From NCBI GenBank assembly GCA_964443525.1, contig CAYUCY010000004.1, positions 1-46,022 on the forward strand: a stretch of 46,022 nucleotides of DNA, in the 5' to 3' direction. A model generated the notes under the pieces. It was given only the letters and a program-made list of their open reading frames with translations. It did no database searches and was not told where the DNA came from. Shown here one piece after another: positions 24,664 through 34,273 of the stretch. The number at the start of each line of letters is the position of its first letter. The stretch's first letter is position 1. The position numbers and the translations under genes are program-made. Origin of the DNA: CAYUCY01 sp964443525 (GTDB taxonomy: Bacteria > Pseudomonadota > Alphaproteobacteria > Caedimonadales > Caedimonadaceae).

Positions 24664-26274
24664 TTAGGAAGCTAAATCAAAAGCAGCTTTAATAAGACTT
24701 TTGGTGTAAGCTTCTCGAGGGGTATCGAAAATTTCAGAGGCGGTCCCCCGTTCAACGATGTGTCCATCTTTCATGACGATGACTCTATGGCTGATCGAGC
24801 GAACGACCTTGAGGTCATGACTGATAAAGAGATAAGTGAGACGATGTTCTTTTTGCAATCTTTTAAGAAGTTCAAGAATCTCAACCTGAACCGCTCGATC
24901 AAGGGCCGAGGTCGGCTCATCGAGGATGATTAGTTTTGGCTTGAGAATAAGAGCTCGTGCAATTGAAATCCGCTGTCGCTGACCGCCTGAAAATTCGTGG
25001 GGATAACGATAGCGGGTTTTAGGATCAAGGCCGACGTCTTTTAGAGTATCGACGATGAGCGCTTCCCGTTGCTCGCGACGCAAGTTTTTTTGATGCACTT
25101 CCAGACCTTCCCCTATGATCTCGGAAATCGTCATGCGAGGACTGAGAGAGCTGAAAGGATCCTGAAAAACGATTTGCAGCTCCTGTCTCAAAGAGCGCAG
25201 GTGAGATTTTTTGAGGGAATGAAGGGCGTGTGTTTCAAAAGTAACAATACCTGTTGAAGGAAGAAGTTTTAAAAGAGCGAGGGCAAGGGTTGTTTTTCCT
25301 GAGCCGCTTTCCCCGACGATCCCTAGTGTCTCCCCCTTTTTTACCTCGAAATCAGCTTCAAAGACCGCATGAACATATCCTCGAGTTCGTTGCAAAAACC
25401 CGGATTTGATCGGAAAACGAACATCGAGTTTTTCGGCCTTTAGGAGAAGAGGGGCTTCCTTTGAGATCGGTTCCGCCAAATCTTTAGGCTCCGAGGCTAA
25501 AAGCTGTTTAGTATAGGGATGGTGGGGAGTTCGGAAGAGTTCATTTGTTTTATTTTGTTCGACGATCTTGCCTTGTTCCATGACGATGACGCGATCGGCC
25601 ATTTTTTGAACGATGCTCAAATCATGGGTAATCAGGATGAGACTCATCTTCATTTTTTTCTGAAGGTCTTTCAGAAGCTCCAGAATTTGAGCTTGGGTTG
25701 TGACGTCAAGGGCTGTGGTCGGCTCATCGGCGATTAGAATGTCCGGTTCACAGGCGAGTGCCATGGCGATCATGACGCGCTGCCGCTGCCCTCCTGAAAG
25801 TTCGTGAGGATACCGTTTGAGGCGGTCCTCACCATCCCGAAATCCGACGAGTGAAAGAAGTTCGAGAATTCTTGCTCGTGTTTTCTCCTTTGATAGCCCT
25901 TTATGTAGGAGGAGCACCTCGCCGATTTGTTTCTCAATTGTATGAAGCGGATTGAGGGATGTCATGGGTTCTTGAAAAATCATGGAGATTTTCCGACCTC
26001 GAATGGTATTCAAGGCTTTTTCATCCAAAGCCAGAATATCCCTTCCTTCAAAGAAAACGGATCCTGACGGGTGATGGGCGAGGGGATAAGGAAGCAGTTT
26101 GAGCAAAGAGAGAGCCGTCACCGATTTGCCCGAGCCGCTTTCTCCGACCACGGCGAGGGTCTCTTGAGGAAAAAGATCGAGCGAAATTTTCTTCACTGCT
26201 TGAAATTCGGTTACATCTCGACCGAAACTGACACTCAAGTTCTGAACCGAAAGAAGAGGGGCAGGTGTAGTCAT
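24664..26274 (-). CDS. yejF: Peptide ABC importer, double ATPase subunit
   Basis: Powers the YejABEF oligopeptide importer. It has two nucleotide-binding domains in one 536-residue chain. The first has Walker A GESGSGKSVTALSLL, signature LSGGQRQRVMIAMAL and Walker B ILIADEPTTALD. The second has GESGSGKTTLALALL, FSGGQRQRISIARAL and LIILDEPTSALD. The order, with yejE, yejB and yejA upstream, is that of the canonical operon. Its ATG overlaps the yejE stop (ATGA). Confidence 0.94.
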   Translation of the reverse strand: MTTPAPLLSVQNLSVSFGRDVTEFQAVKKISLDLFPQETLAVVGESGSGKSVTALSLLKLLPYPLAHHPSGSVFFEGRDILALDEKALNTIRGRKISMIFQEPMTSLNPLHTIEKQIGEVLLLHKGLSKEKTRARILELLSLVGFRDGEDRLKRYPHELSGGQRQRVMIAMALACEPDILIADEPTTALDVTTQAQILELLKDLQKKMKMSLILITHDLSIVQKMADRVIVMEQGKIVEQNKTNELFRTPHHPYTKQLLASEPKDLAEPISKEAPLLLKAEKLDVRFPIKSGFLQRTRGYVHAVFEADFEVKKGETLGIVGESGSGKTTLALALLKLLPSTGIVTFETHALHSLKKSHLRSLRQELQIVFQDPFSSLSPRMTISEIIGEGLEVHQKNLRREQREALIVDTLKDVGLDPKTRYRYPHEFSGGQRQRISIARALILKPKLIILDEPTSALDRAVQVEILELLKRLQKEHRLTYLFISHDLKVVRSISHRVIVMKDGHIVERGTASEIFDTPREAYTKSLIKAAFDLAS

Positions 26275-27305
26275 CTTAAGGTCTTTCTGGGATCAAAGGC
26301 GTCTCTGACCGCCTCTCCGATAAAGATGAGAAGGCTGAGGAGGATCGCCACACTGAAAAAGGCCGTGATCCCGAGCCAGGGAGCATGCAAATTATTTTTT
26401 CCTTGAGACAGCATTTCACCTAAAGACGGAGATCCTACGGGAAGGCCGAAGCCCAAAAAATCAAGGGAGGTCAGGGTGGTAATTGCGCCGTTTAAAATAA
26501 AGGGAAGGTAGGTGAGAGTTGCTACCATTGCATTCGGTAAGAGATGGCGAAACATCAATTTAGGGGTGGAGACGCCCAAGGCTTTTGCGGCTCTCACGTA
26601 ATCAAAGTTACGGGCACGCAAGAATTCTGCACGAACAAGCCCCACAAGAGCCATCCACGAGAAAAGAAGCATCAACCCCAAAAGCCACCAGAAATTGGGC
26701 TCCACAAGGCTACTCATAATAATGAGAAGATAAAGGACCGGAAGACCGTGCCAGATCTCGATCACTCTTTGGAAAATGAGGTCTATTTTTCCCCCGAAGT
26801 ACCCTTGGACGCCTCCGGCTACAAGACCGATAACGGAGCTTGCAAGCGTCAGGATGAGCCCGAAGAGGACGGAGATGCGAAATCCATAAATGAGGCGTGC
26901 CAGAACGTCTCTTCCCTGATCATCGGTCCCGAGCCAGTTTCCAGACGTGGGGGGAGAGGGCGCAGGGGTCGGTAAATCATAATTTACCGTGGCATAGCTA
27001 TACCGGAGAGGCGGCCATAGAGCCCATCCTTTTTGCTCAATAAGTTCCTGAACAAAGGGGTCTCGATAATCGGCCTCCGTCTCGAACTCTCCTCCGAAGG
27101 TACTTTCTGGATAGATTTTCAAGACGGGGAAATACCACTCTTTGTCGTAAGAAATAAAAATCGGTTTATCATTTGAGATAAATTCTGCCCCCAGCGTCAT
27201 CAAAAAAAAGATGAGAAAAATCCAAAGGGACCAAAATCCTCGACGATTTGCTTTAAAGTGCTGCCATCTCTTCTTTGTCAGAGGTGAAACGTGAAAAAGC
27301 ATCAT
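26271..27305 (-). CDS. yejE: Peptide ABC importer, permease subunit YejE
   Basis: A 344-residue inner-membrane permease of the DppC/OppC class. It has a first helix (GFWSLWIFLIFFLMTLGAEFISN), a periplasmic stretch containing FGGEFETEADYRDPFVQELI that is typical of YejE, and five more helices. The EAA loop is RAAKALGVSTPKLMFRHLLPN. I start at the ATG at 27305, whose first base is the last base of the yejB stop (TGATG). A TTG at 27308 and a second ATG at 27302 are alternatives. Confidence 0.93.
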   Translation of the reverse strand: MMLFHVSPLTKKRWQHFKANRRGFWSLWIFLIFFLMTLGAEFISNDKPIFISYDKEWYFPVLKIYPESTFGGEFETEADYRDPFVQELIEQKGWALWPPLRYSYATVNYDLPTPAPSPPTSGNWLGTDDQGRDVLARLIYGFRISVLFGLILTLASSVIGLVAGGVQGYFGGKIDLIFQRVIEIWHGLPVLYLLIIMSSLVEPNFWWLLGLMLLFSWMALVGLVRAEFLRARNFDYVRAAKALGVSTPKLMFRHLLPNAMVATLTYLPFILNGAITTLTSLDFLGFGLPVGSPSLGEMLSQGKNNLHAPWLGITAFFSVAILLSLLIFIGEAVRDAFDPRKTLR

Positions 27306-28414
27306 CAAGCGATCCGTTTTTCAAAATCAATACGTGGATCGATCAACATATAGGTGAGGTCTCCAATCAGATGAATGACGAGCCCCATCAGCGTAAAAAT
27401 AAAAAGTGTTGCAAAGACAATCGGGTAGTCGCGGGCGATTGCCGACTCAAAGCTTAAAAGCCCCATCCCGTCTAAAGAGAAAATGACCTCGATGAGAAGA
27501 GAACTTGTAAAAAAGATGGCGACAAAAGCGGATGGTACCCCTGCAATGACGATGAGCATTGCATTCCTGAAGACGTGCCCGTATAGAACGCGTTTCTCAG
27601 TTAGCCCCTTCGAGCGGGCCGTAATCACATATTGTTTATTGATTTCTTCGATAAAAGAATTTTTGGTCAGGAGCGTCAGGCTTGCAAAACCGCTGATGAC
27701 AATAGCCGTTACAGGAAGAGTTATGTGCCAAAAGTAATCCAGAATCTTTTCGGGCCAACTCATAAGGTCGAAATTTTCCGAAAAAAGACCTCGTAAGGGG
27801 AAGACTTGCCAAAAACTTCCCCCTGCAAAGAGGACGACCAGGAGGATGGCAAAAAGAAAGCTGGGCACCGCATAGCCTACAACGACCACCGCACTCGTCC
27901 AAATATCAAAAGCACTCCCATCTTTAACCGCTTTTCGGATGCCGAGCGGAATCGAAATAAAATAAATTAAAAGCGTCGACCAAAGCCCGAGCGAGATAGA
28001 GACGGGCAACTTTTGTTTTATGAGTTCGGTGACGGAGATATCTCTGAAATAACTGTCTCCGAAATTGAAAGAGGCATAATTTTTGATCATCAACCAAAAA
28101 CGTTCGTGGGCCGGTTTGTCGAAGCCGTACATTTTTTCAAGTTGAGCAATGAATTCTGGATCAAGTCCTCTGGCTCCTTTGTATTTGCTGGAGAGCGCAT
28201 TAGACATGGTTTGATCGAAAGAATTCATGGCTGTAAAGTCCGATCCTCCTCCTGAAAAACGTTCAGTCGCACCGACCATCGTTCCCTTGATTTTGGCAAT
28301 CATCTGCTCGACAGGTCCACCGGGGGCTGCTTGGATGATAACAAAGTTGATCAAAAGAATGCCGAATAAGGTCGGGAGGATGAGGGCAAGACGACGAAAA
28401 GCGTATGAGATCAT
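27305..28414 (-). CDS. yejB: Peptide ABC importer, permease subunit YejB
   Basis: A DppB/OppB-class permease of 369 residues with the opening MISYAFRRLALILPTLFGIL and APGGPVEQM. A YejB-specific insert follows helix 1 (about residues 40-110, including GLDPEFIAQLEKMYGFDKP), and the EAA loop is TARSKGLTEKRVLYGHVFRN. The true start is the ATG at 28414, which overlaps the yejA stop (ATGA). The longer frame start at 28450 lies inside yejA. Confidence 0.94.
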   Translation of the reverse strand: MISYAFRRLALILPTLFGILLINFVIIQAAPGGPVEQMIAKIKGTMVGATERFSGGGSDFTAMNSFDQTMSNALSSKYKGARGLDPEFIAQLEKMYGFDKPAHERFWLMIKNYASFNFGDSYFRDISVTELIKQKLPVSISLGLWSTLLIYFISIPLGIRKAVKDGSAFDIWTSAVVVVGYAVPSFLFAILLVVLFAGGSFWQVFPLRGLFSENFDLMSWPEKILDYFWHITLPVTAIVISGFASLTLLTKNSFIEEINKQYVITARSKGLTEKRVLYGHVFRNAMLIVIAGVPSAFVAIFFTSSLLIEVIFSLDGMGLLSFESAIARDYPIVFATLFIFTLMGLVIHLIGDLTYMLIDPRIDFEKRIA

Positions 28415-30249
28415 CTTTGTTCGGGTTTCTCCAAATCTCGGGCCCACCAAGCATGAATGTCGATATCATAATCAGGGAGCGTTGCGGGGCGTTTAATCTT
28501 GGTCCAATAAGCAATGCGCCGTTCGCCACTATACCATGATGGAATGACATAATGACCAAAAAGAAGAATCCTGTCCAGGGCCCTTGTAAAGGTGATCATT
28601 GATTTATAGTCAGGGGCATCTATCAACTTTTCGATCAGATCATCGATGACAGGATCCTTAATCCCCATATAGTTGCGCCCTCCGGAAGCATCAGCCGCCT
28701 TTGAACCCCAAAATTCTCTTTGCTCATTGCCTGGAATAGGGCTTTGAGCAATGGTTCCTACAATCATATCGTAATCGAAGTTTTCAATACGACGAGTATA
28801 TTGGGCGCTGTCAACCGTCCTCACGGAGGCTCGAATACCGAGGCGCTTGAGATTTTTGAGAAAACCCAAAATCACCCGCTCAAAATCGGGTTGAACCAAA
28901 AGAATTTCAAAAGTGAAGGGTTGGCCCGTTTTCTCATGGACCAAGACGTTGTTTTTCACATGCCATCCGGCCTTGTTGAGCAGTTTTTTAGCGTGTGCCA
29001 GGTTTTCACGAATGTTCCCCGTCCCGTCGGTCTTCGGAGGTTCATAGGCTGTTGTAAAGACAGCATCGGGGATTTTCCCACGGTATTGTTCAAGAATTTC
29101 GAGCTCCTCAGAAGAGGGGAGAGCTCGCGCAGCTAATTCAGAGTTTTCAAAATAGCTCTTTATTCTTTTATACTCGCCGAAGAACATATTTTCGTTGGTC
29201 CATTCAAAGTCAAAAGCGTATGCGAGTGCTTCTCTCACAAGCGAATCTTTAAACATTTCACGTCTCGTGTTGTAGAGGAAAGCTTGCATGCCGGCAGGAT
29301 TACGGTTGGGGATTTTTTCCAAAACAACTCGTCCTTCCTTTACCGCAGGGAAATCATAGTCTTGCTTCCAGGTTTTGATGGTGGCTTCTTCCCTCATATC
29401 ATAAACGCCGCTTTTAAAGGCCTCGAGGCTGACGGTTGAATCACGAAAGTACTCATAACGAATACGGTCGAAGTTATAACGCCCTCGATTGATCGGCAGA
29501 TTTTCTCCCCACCAACCTTTTACCCGCTCGTAAGTGATGGATCTACCCGGTTTAAACCCTTCGATTTTGTAAGGGCCGCTGCCAAGCGGCGGCTTCAGAT
29601 CTGCTTTTTCAAAGGCACCCGAACCATAATATTTTTTTGAGATGATGGGAAGCTGGCCGATAATAAGAGGAAGCTCTTTACTGCTCCCATCTGTGAAGAT
29701 GAATTTAACGCGTCGTTCGTCCAGTTTTTCAACGGATTTCACATCATGATAATAGGCTCTATAAAGAGGATGTCCTTTTTCCGTGAGCGTTTTAAATGAA
29801 AAAATAACATCATCGACGGTGATCGGTGACCCGTCATGGAACGTAATATTTTCCCGCAGAGTGTAGGTGACGAAAGATCTGTCCTCGGGGACTTCGATAA
29901 ACTCAGCAATATAGCCGTATTGGGAGAAAGATTCTTCTTTGGAATGCTCCATGAGGGTCGCATGGAGGGGAGAACTGTAAAGTGGTGTGAGCCCTGCAGC
30001 GGGACTTCCCTTAATGATAAAGGGGTTAAAACTATCATAGCTTCCGATGCCTGAGAGAACGAGCTCTCCTCCTTTAGGAGCACTCTTGTTGACGTAATCG
30101 TGGATCGTAAAGTCGTCTTTATACTTAGGGGATCCGTATAGTGCGATTCCTTTTCGAGGAATGGGGGATGGAGTTTCGTCTGCCGCTTTGACCACTTGCG
30201 CATTTAAGAGAAGAAGGCTCAAAAGAAAAAAGCGAGAAAATAATTTCAT
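28411..30249 (-). CDS. yejA: Periplasmic oligopeptide-binding protein YejA
   Basis: A family 5 extracellular solute-binding protein (SBP_bac_5) that delivers peptides to YejBEF. The E. coli system also admits microcin C. It has 612 residues with a clear signal peptide (MKLFSRFFLLSLLLLNAQVVKA-ADE). Characteristic stretches are GIALYGSPKYKDDFTIHDYVN, VTYTLRENITFHDGSPITVDDVIFSF, and near the C-terminus HYVIPSWYSGERRIAYW. It is preceded by the cytochrome c gene at a distance of 15 bases and is translationally coupled to yejB. Confidence 0.94.
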   Translation of the reverse strand: MKLFSRFFLLSLLLLNAQVVKAADETPSPIPRKGIALYGSPKYKDDFTIHDYVNKSAPKGGELVLSGIGSYDSFNPFIIKGSPAAGLTPLYSSPLHATLMEHSKEESFSQYGYIAEFIEVPEDRSFVTYTLRENITFHDGSPITVDDVIFSFKTLTEKGHPLYRAYYHDVKSVEKLDERRVKFIFTDGSSKELPLIIGQLPIISKKYYGSGAFEKADLKPPLGSGPYKIEGFKPGRSITYERVKGWWGENLPINRGRYNFDRIRYEYFRDSTVSLEAFKSGVYDMREEATIKTWKQDYDFPAVKEGRVVLEKIPNRNPAGMQAFLYNTRREMFKDSLVREALAYAFDFEWTNENMFFGEYKRIKSYFENSELAARALPSSEELEILEQYRGKIPDAVFTTAYEPPKTDGTGNIRENLAHAKKLLNKAGWHVKNNVLVHEKTGQPFTFEILLVQPDFERVILGFLKNLKRLGIRASVRTVDSAQYTRRIENFDYDMIVGTIAQSPIPGNEQREFWGSKAADASGGRNYMGIKDPVIDDLIEKLIDAPDYKSMITFTRALDRILLFGHYVIPSWYSGERRIAYWTKIKRPATLPDYDIDIHAWWARDLEKPEQR

Positions 30250-30264
30250 GCAGAAGTTTTATCC

Positions 30265-30810
30265 TTATTTTTGGGGAAGGGGGGGCGGATTATCATGAAC
30301 TGTTCTAAGATAAGCAATCAAGTCTGCTCGATCTTGCGCCTTTCGAACGCCGGCAAAAGCCATTTTCGTGCCGGGGATGTATTGGTTGGGCTTATAAAGA
30401 TATTCGTTTAAAGCCTTGTAGGACCACTCTCCACCTTTATCTTTAAAAGCTTGGGAATAATTAAAGCCAGAAACATGAGCGATTTTGGCGCCGACGGTAT
30501 TCCAAAGGTTAGGCCCGATTTTATTGGGTCCTCCCTTCTCGAAGGTATGGCATTGAAGGCATTTCTTTGCGACATTTTTTCCGTTGTCGATATTGGCTGA
30601 AACCAAAAGTGGCTCAATCGACTCCAGCTTTTGTTCTTCTTGGGATGCAGATTTAGCTCCCGCCGACTCCTCGATCAGCTCCGGACCCGTATAAATGTTT
30701 TTTGCAAGGTAGGTAGGCCTGACCAGATGCCCTCCGATGATCGAACCTACCATACTGATTAGAAGAGCAATCAAAACGGCCATGATTATTTTGTTTGCTT
30801 CAAAAGACAT
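30265..30810 (-). CDS. Membrane-anchored cytochrome c (CycM/c552-type)
   Basis: An electron carrier between the cytochrome bc1 complex and terminal oxidase in alphaproteobacteria. The 181-residue product begins MSFEANKIIMAVLIALLISM, an uncleaved N-terminal anchor typical of the family. An Ala/Glu-rich linker follows, then a class I heme domain with Cys84-Leu-Gln-Cys87-His88 (CLQCH) and a Met ligand in PGTKMAFAG. A GTG eight codons upstream is an alternative start, but the ATG at 30810 matches the family. It lies 33 bases after rmuC. Cytochrome maturation genes are not in the window. Confidence 0.92.
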   Translation of the reverse strand: MSFEANKIIMAVLIALLISMVGSIIGGHLVRPTYLAKNIYTGPELIEESAGAKSASQEEQKLESIEPLLVSANIDNGKNVAKKCLQCHTFEKGGPNKIGPNLWNTVGAKIAHVSGFNYSQAFKDKGGEWSYKALNEYLYKPNQYIPGTKMAFAGVRKAQDRADLIAYLRTVHDNPPPLPQK

Positions 30811-30843
30811 CGCAAATCTCTTCTTTATATCCACAGGTTAACG

Positions 30844-32295
30844 TTATTTCGAGAGTATCAGGTGTTTCACGTTTTGGCTACTCTCTCCGTGCGAATTTTC
30901 TGCAATCAGCTCGGGAGTCTGCAAATCCCGTGTCACATGATCAAGTTGTCCCATCTCAGGGATATCATCTTGATTGACCGCGCCTTGGAGTTCCTTAAGT
31001 TTACGAGCACTCGGTAAAACCCGACTTTCAAGACTGGCTATCGTGCTGTTATAAGATCTCACGGATTGTCCTAGATGTTGACCTACCTTCGCAAAGTGTT
31101 TGCTCATGTCGGACACACGCTTATAAAGCTCTTTCCCGAGCTGAGCGATTTCTTTCGCATTTTCCGCGAGGGTTTCTTGCCGCCAACCGTAGGCGATCGC
31201 ATGAAGAAGAGCGATCAGCGTGGTCGGCGTTGCCAGAATGACCTTGTTTTCGACGCCGAGTTCAATGAGGCTTGGGTCTGCCTCAAGTGCCGCATTAAAA
31301 AAGGTATCCCCCGGCAGAAAAAGAACAACGAATTCCGGGGAGTCCTGCTTTAGATTTTCCCAATAACTTTTGGAGGAGAGCAGTTGGATGTGGGTACGAA
31401 TCTGCCGAGCATGATCCTTTAAATGCTTGAGGCGAATGGTTTCTTCTTTAGCCTCTAAGGACTCGAGATAAGCTGCAAGGGGGGCTTTGGCATCAACGAC
31501 CAACCGCTTGCCTCCGGGTAGGCGGATAATCATGTCAGGTCGTTGTTTGGCGTCCTCGGAAGATAAAGTGGTTTGTTCTGTGAAGTCACAATGGGCATTC
31601 ATCCCGCTCATCTCAACCACTCTTTTCAGCTGCATTTCTCCCCACCTGCCGCGAACGTGAGGTGTTCTGAGGGCTTTGACGAGATTCGCCGTTTCGGACC
31701 TCAGCTCTTTTTGGGCATGGATGAGATCTCCCACCTGGTGTCGCAGAATTTCGTAGGCGCTCAGGCGTGACTTCTCTAAATCTCCCAGTTTTTGATCCAC
31801 CTGCGTCAGGGAAGATGTAATAGGTTTCAAGAGCTCGGAAATTGCTTTTTCGCGAGCACTTAGATCTCCCTTTGCGTTCTCTTGAAATTTCTCTAAGGTT
31901 GATTTGGCCAGGTCCAGAAAAGATCTGTTATTTCGTTCGAGAGCCTGGGCCGAAAGAGCCTGAAAGGCATTTGAAAGTTCTTCTTTTGCCTTTTGCAAAA
32001 CGGATAACTTTTCTTCGTAAGCTTCTTCTTCTTTCTGAAGAGTTGCTTCGAGATGTGCGATTCTCTCGCGAGCATTTGCAAGCGCGTCGTTTAGGCGTTT
32101 GGTTTCTTCCTCTGATGTTTGAGCGGCTTCAAGAAGGGTATCTCGGACCTTAAGCTCCGCTTTCAGGTGCCATAATTCTTCTTGAAACGTGAAAGCCTGC
32201 GCTTTCATTTTTTTTCTGCTAACGAAAAAAAATGAGACAAAAATTGCCATACAAAGGAACAAGACGAGAGACAGAACGTCAGCGAAATTTTCCAT
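30844..32295 (-). CDS. rmuC: DNA recombination protein RmuC
   Basis: RmuC limits DNA inversions at short inverted repeats and has a nuclease-like core. The 483 residues have an N-terminal membrane helix (VLSLVLFLCMAIFVSFFFVS) and a long coiled coil (about 30-190, rich in Lys, Glu and Ala). The conserved core follows: VRGRWGEMQLKRVVEMSGM, RPDMIIRLPGGKRLVVDAKAP and VLFLPGDTFFNAALEADPSL. It heads the leftward run into cytochrome c and the yej genes, but a functional link is not obvious. Confidence 0.95.
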   Translation of the reverse strand: MENFADVLSLVLFLCMAIFVSFFFVSRKKMKAQAFTFQEELWHLKAELKVRDTLLEAAQTSEEETKRLNDALANARERIAHLEATLQKEEEAYEEKLSVLQKAKEELSNAFQALSAQALERNNRSFLDLAKSTLEKFQENAKGDLSAREKAISELLKPITSSLTQVDQKLGDLEKSRLSAYEILRHQVGDLIHAQKELRSETANLVKALRTPHVRGRWGEMQLKRVVEMSGMNAHCDFTEQTTLSSEDAKQRPDMIIRLPGGKRLVVDAKAPLAAYLESLEAKEETIRLKHLKDHARQIRTHIQLLSSKSYWENLKQDSPEFVVLFLPGDTFFNAALEADPSLIELGVENKVILATPTTLIALLHAIAYGWRQETLAENAKEIAQLGKELYKRVSDMSKHFAKVGQHLGQSVRSYNSTIASLESRVLPSARKLKELQGAVNQDDIPEMGQLDHVTRDLQTPELIAENSHGESSQNVKHLILSK

Positions 32296-32350
32296 TGAAG
32301 AAGTGCCTTTCTAGACAATTATGCAAAAATTGCATGAGGGTTTTAGGGAA

Positions 32351-32379
32351 TTGCAATTCATATGGGAATAGGCTATCAC
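32351..32379 (+). promoter_or_regulatory. Putative promoter for the nucleoside transporter
   Basis: TTGCAA (32351-32356) and TATCAC (32374-32379) are spaced 17 bases, in the 164-base gap between divergent rmuC and the transporter. Confidence 0.35.
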
Positions 32380-32459
32380 AGGTCATTAGCGAATTCGAGG
32401 ATAATTCTTCGAAAACCCTCATCAAAGCATTGTAAAGACTGGCAAAAAGGAGGCCGTTC

Positions 32460-33722
32460 ATGGACAAAATGTTAATTGCACAAGCACTTTTCGGGCTTGT
32501 GGTTTTTATTCTCTTTTCCTGGCTTATTTCGGAAAATCGAAAGAAAGTAGATTTTAAATTCATCGCTATGGGCGTTGTTCTTCAAGCCTTTCTTGCTTTT
32601 TTAATTTTGCGTATTGAGATTGTAAATAAGGCCTTTCTCTGGCTTGGGGAAGGGATTAATCAGCTGAAGTGTGCGACGTGCGAGGGAACTAAATTCGTCT
32701 TCGGATATCTCGGGGGAGGCGATCTTCCTTTTCAGCTGAATGACGGGGCGAATGCTTTTATTTTCGGGTTCCAGGCCCTTCCCATTGTTATGGTTGTCAG
32801 TGCTATTGCCATGGTTCTTTTTCATTGGGGGATTCTTCCTTTTATCGTTAAAGGGCTCTCGAAAGCTCTTCAGAAGTCTATGCGAATCGGGGGCGCTTTA
32901 GGTGTTTGTGCTGCGGCTAAAATCTTTTTAGGCCAGACAGAAGCCCCTCTTTTAATCCGGCCCTATTTATCTAAGATTTCGCGAAGCGAGCTCTTCTCGG
33001 TGATGACGGCCGGAATGGCGACAACATCTGCCAGTGTTATGATGCTTTACAGTACGATTCTTGAGAAAACGATCGCAAATCCGATCAGCCACATTTTAAC
33101 CGCTTCTGTCATCAGTATTCCTGCAGCTCTTGTTGTTTCTCGGATCATGATCCCTCATACGACGGAAGATACGACTGGCGAGTTGGTGTCACCTTATAAG
33201 TTTGAGGGCTCCATGGACGCGATTTCGACGGGTGCAAGCGACGGTATGAAGCTGTTTCTCAATATTATTGCAATGCTTGTCGTCGCACTTGCCCTTGTTC
33301 ATCTCGTCAATATAATTTTGGGGACTTTACCGGACGTTGCAGGTCAGCCTGTTAGCTTGCAGCGGGTTCTGGGGATTATTATGGCGCCTGTGACGTGGTT
33401 GATGGGGGTTCCATGGGAAGAGGCGGCAGTCGCCGGGAAATTACTGGGGACAAAGACGATTTTAAACGAAATCGTCGCCTTTATCGGGTTATCCGAATTG
33501 CCTAAGGATACATTATCCCAACATTCGGATCTGATCATGACCTATGCGCTTTGCGGGTTTGCAAATCTTGCAAGCATCGGGATTCAAATCGGGGGGATCG
33601 GGACCATGGTGCCCGAGCGTCGAGGAGAAATTATTACGCTTGGGTTTCGAGCCATGATCGCGGGAACCATTGCCAGTTGCATGAGTGGAACGGTGGTAGG
33701 ACTTCTTTCTTTCCTAGGCTAA
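32460..33722 (+). CDS. Concentrative nucleoside transporter (NupC/CNT family)
   Basis: An inner-membrane nucleoside importer coupled to protons or sodium. The 420 residues include the family motifs GGALGVCAAAKIFLGQTEAPLL and LFSVMTAGMATTSASVM, plus the C-terminal YALCGFANLASIGIQIGGIG and VPERRGEIITLGFRAMIAGT. About ten hydrophobic segments are visible. AAAAAGGAGG upstream fixes the ATG. Nucleoside uptake suits a cell that salvages host nucleosides. A bidirectional terminator follows. Confidence 0.95.
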   Translation: MDKMLIAQALFGLVVFILFSWLISENRKKVDFKFIAMGVVLQAFLAFLILRIEIVNKAFLWLGEGINQLKCATCEGTKFVFGYLGGGDLPFQLNDGANAFIFGFQALPIVMVVSAIAMVLFHWGILPFIVKGLSKALQKSMRIGGALGVCAAAKIFLGQTEAPLLIRPYLSKISRSELFSVMTAGMATTSASVMMLYSTILEKTIANPISHILTASVISIPAALVVSRIMIPHTTEDTTGELVSPYKFEGSMDAISTGASDGMKLFLNIIAMLVVALALVHLVNIILGTLPDVAGQPVSLQRVLGIIMAPVTWLMGVPWEEAAVAGKLLGTKTILNEIVAFIGLSELPKDTLSQHSDLIMTYALCGFANLASIGIQIGGIGTMVPERRGEIITLGFRAMIAGTIASCMSGTVVGLLSFLG

Positions 33723-33740
33723 AAAATAAAAGATAATGAT

Positions 33741-33776
33741 AAAAAATGCCTCTCTGAAAAGGAGGGGCGTTTGTTT
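33741..33776. terminator. Bidirectional terminator between the nucleoside transporter and the Cys-rich gene
   Basis: An eight-bp stem (33748-33755 with 33761-33768, including G-T pairs) has a GAAAA loop. Read leftward it is followed by ATTTTTT, read rightward by GTTTGTTT. It serves both convergent genes. Confidence 0.65.
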
Positions 33777-34131
33777 ACGGGTGCTTACTCAAGACGCCGA
33801 AAAGAGGATCCCCCGTTCCCGCAAGCGAAGAATGTAGACGGTTTATCATGGATTCTTTTCGGCCAGAATGCAAAGCCTCAAGATCTTTTTTGAAAAGCGG
33901 AGATGGTTGCCTCTCCGTGGGAAGCGTGCAGAGGTTTCCCTGAAGCTGCGTCATACATTTCTTTTGGCACCAAGCTAGCTTTTCGGAGTCATGACATACA
34001 GAAGGCTCAGCGCAGGTGCCGCACCTTTTAAAGAGATTGGCGAAGGTCTCTTTTAGAGACGCCTCCGATGATGAAGGAGTCAAGATACCAAGCATCAATC
34101 CGGTTAAGACAATATGGATACGTGAACGCAT
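33775..34131 (-). CDS. Small secreted six-cysteine protein, family member A
   Basis: An unknown exported protein of 118 residues. The signal peptide is MRSRIHIVLTGLMLGI to about SSSEA. The mature part has six cysteines in the order C-x2-C-x5-C-x8-C-x3-C-x8-C (FKRCGTC, VCHDSEKLAWC, KKC, NLC), suggesting three disulfide bonds in the periplasm or outside. The tail of about 50 residues lacks cysteine and is basic and polar. The same cysteine layout with the flanking SL-F-K and WC residues recurs in the protein at 39229-39567. The start at 34131 has a GGGAGG ribosome site; an ATG at 34155 has none. A shared upstream motif lies at 34182-34198. Confidence 0.8.
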   Translation of the reverse strand: MRSRIHIVLTGLMLGILTPSSSEASLKETFANLFKRCGTCAEPSVCHDSEKLAWCQKKCMTQLQGNLCTLPTERQPSPLFKKDLEALHSGRKESMINRLHSSLAGTGDPLFGVLSKHP

Positions 34132-34181
34132 GCCTTCGACCTCCCTGAAGACCACCTTATTTTCATTAAACCATGAATAGA

Positions 34182-34198
34182 TTAATAATTCGTTAAAA
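34182..34198 (-). promoter_or_regulatory. Shared upstream motif, copy A
   Basis: Read on the minus strand the motif is TTTTAACGAATTATTAA. It matches the copy before the paralogous gene at 15 of 17 positions. Its end lies 50 bases before the start codon. Confidence 0.5.
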
Positions 34199-34273
34199 CT
34201 GAAAAATAAATTAATTGTATAAAATTTTAATAGATGAAATAATTTTCTTTTTTCTTATATAAAGAAAACATTT

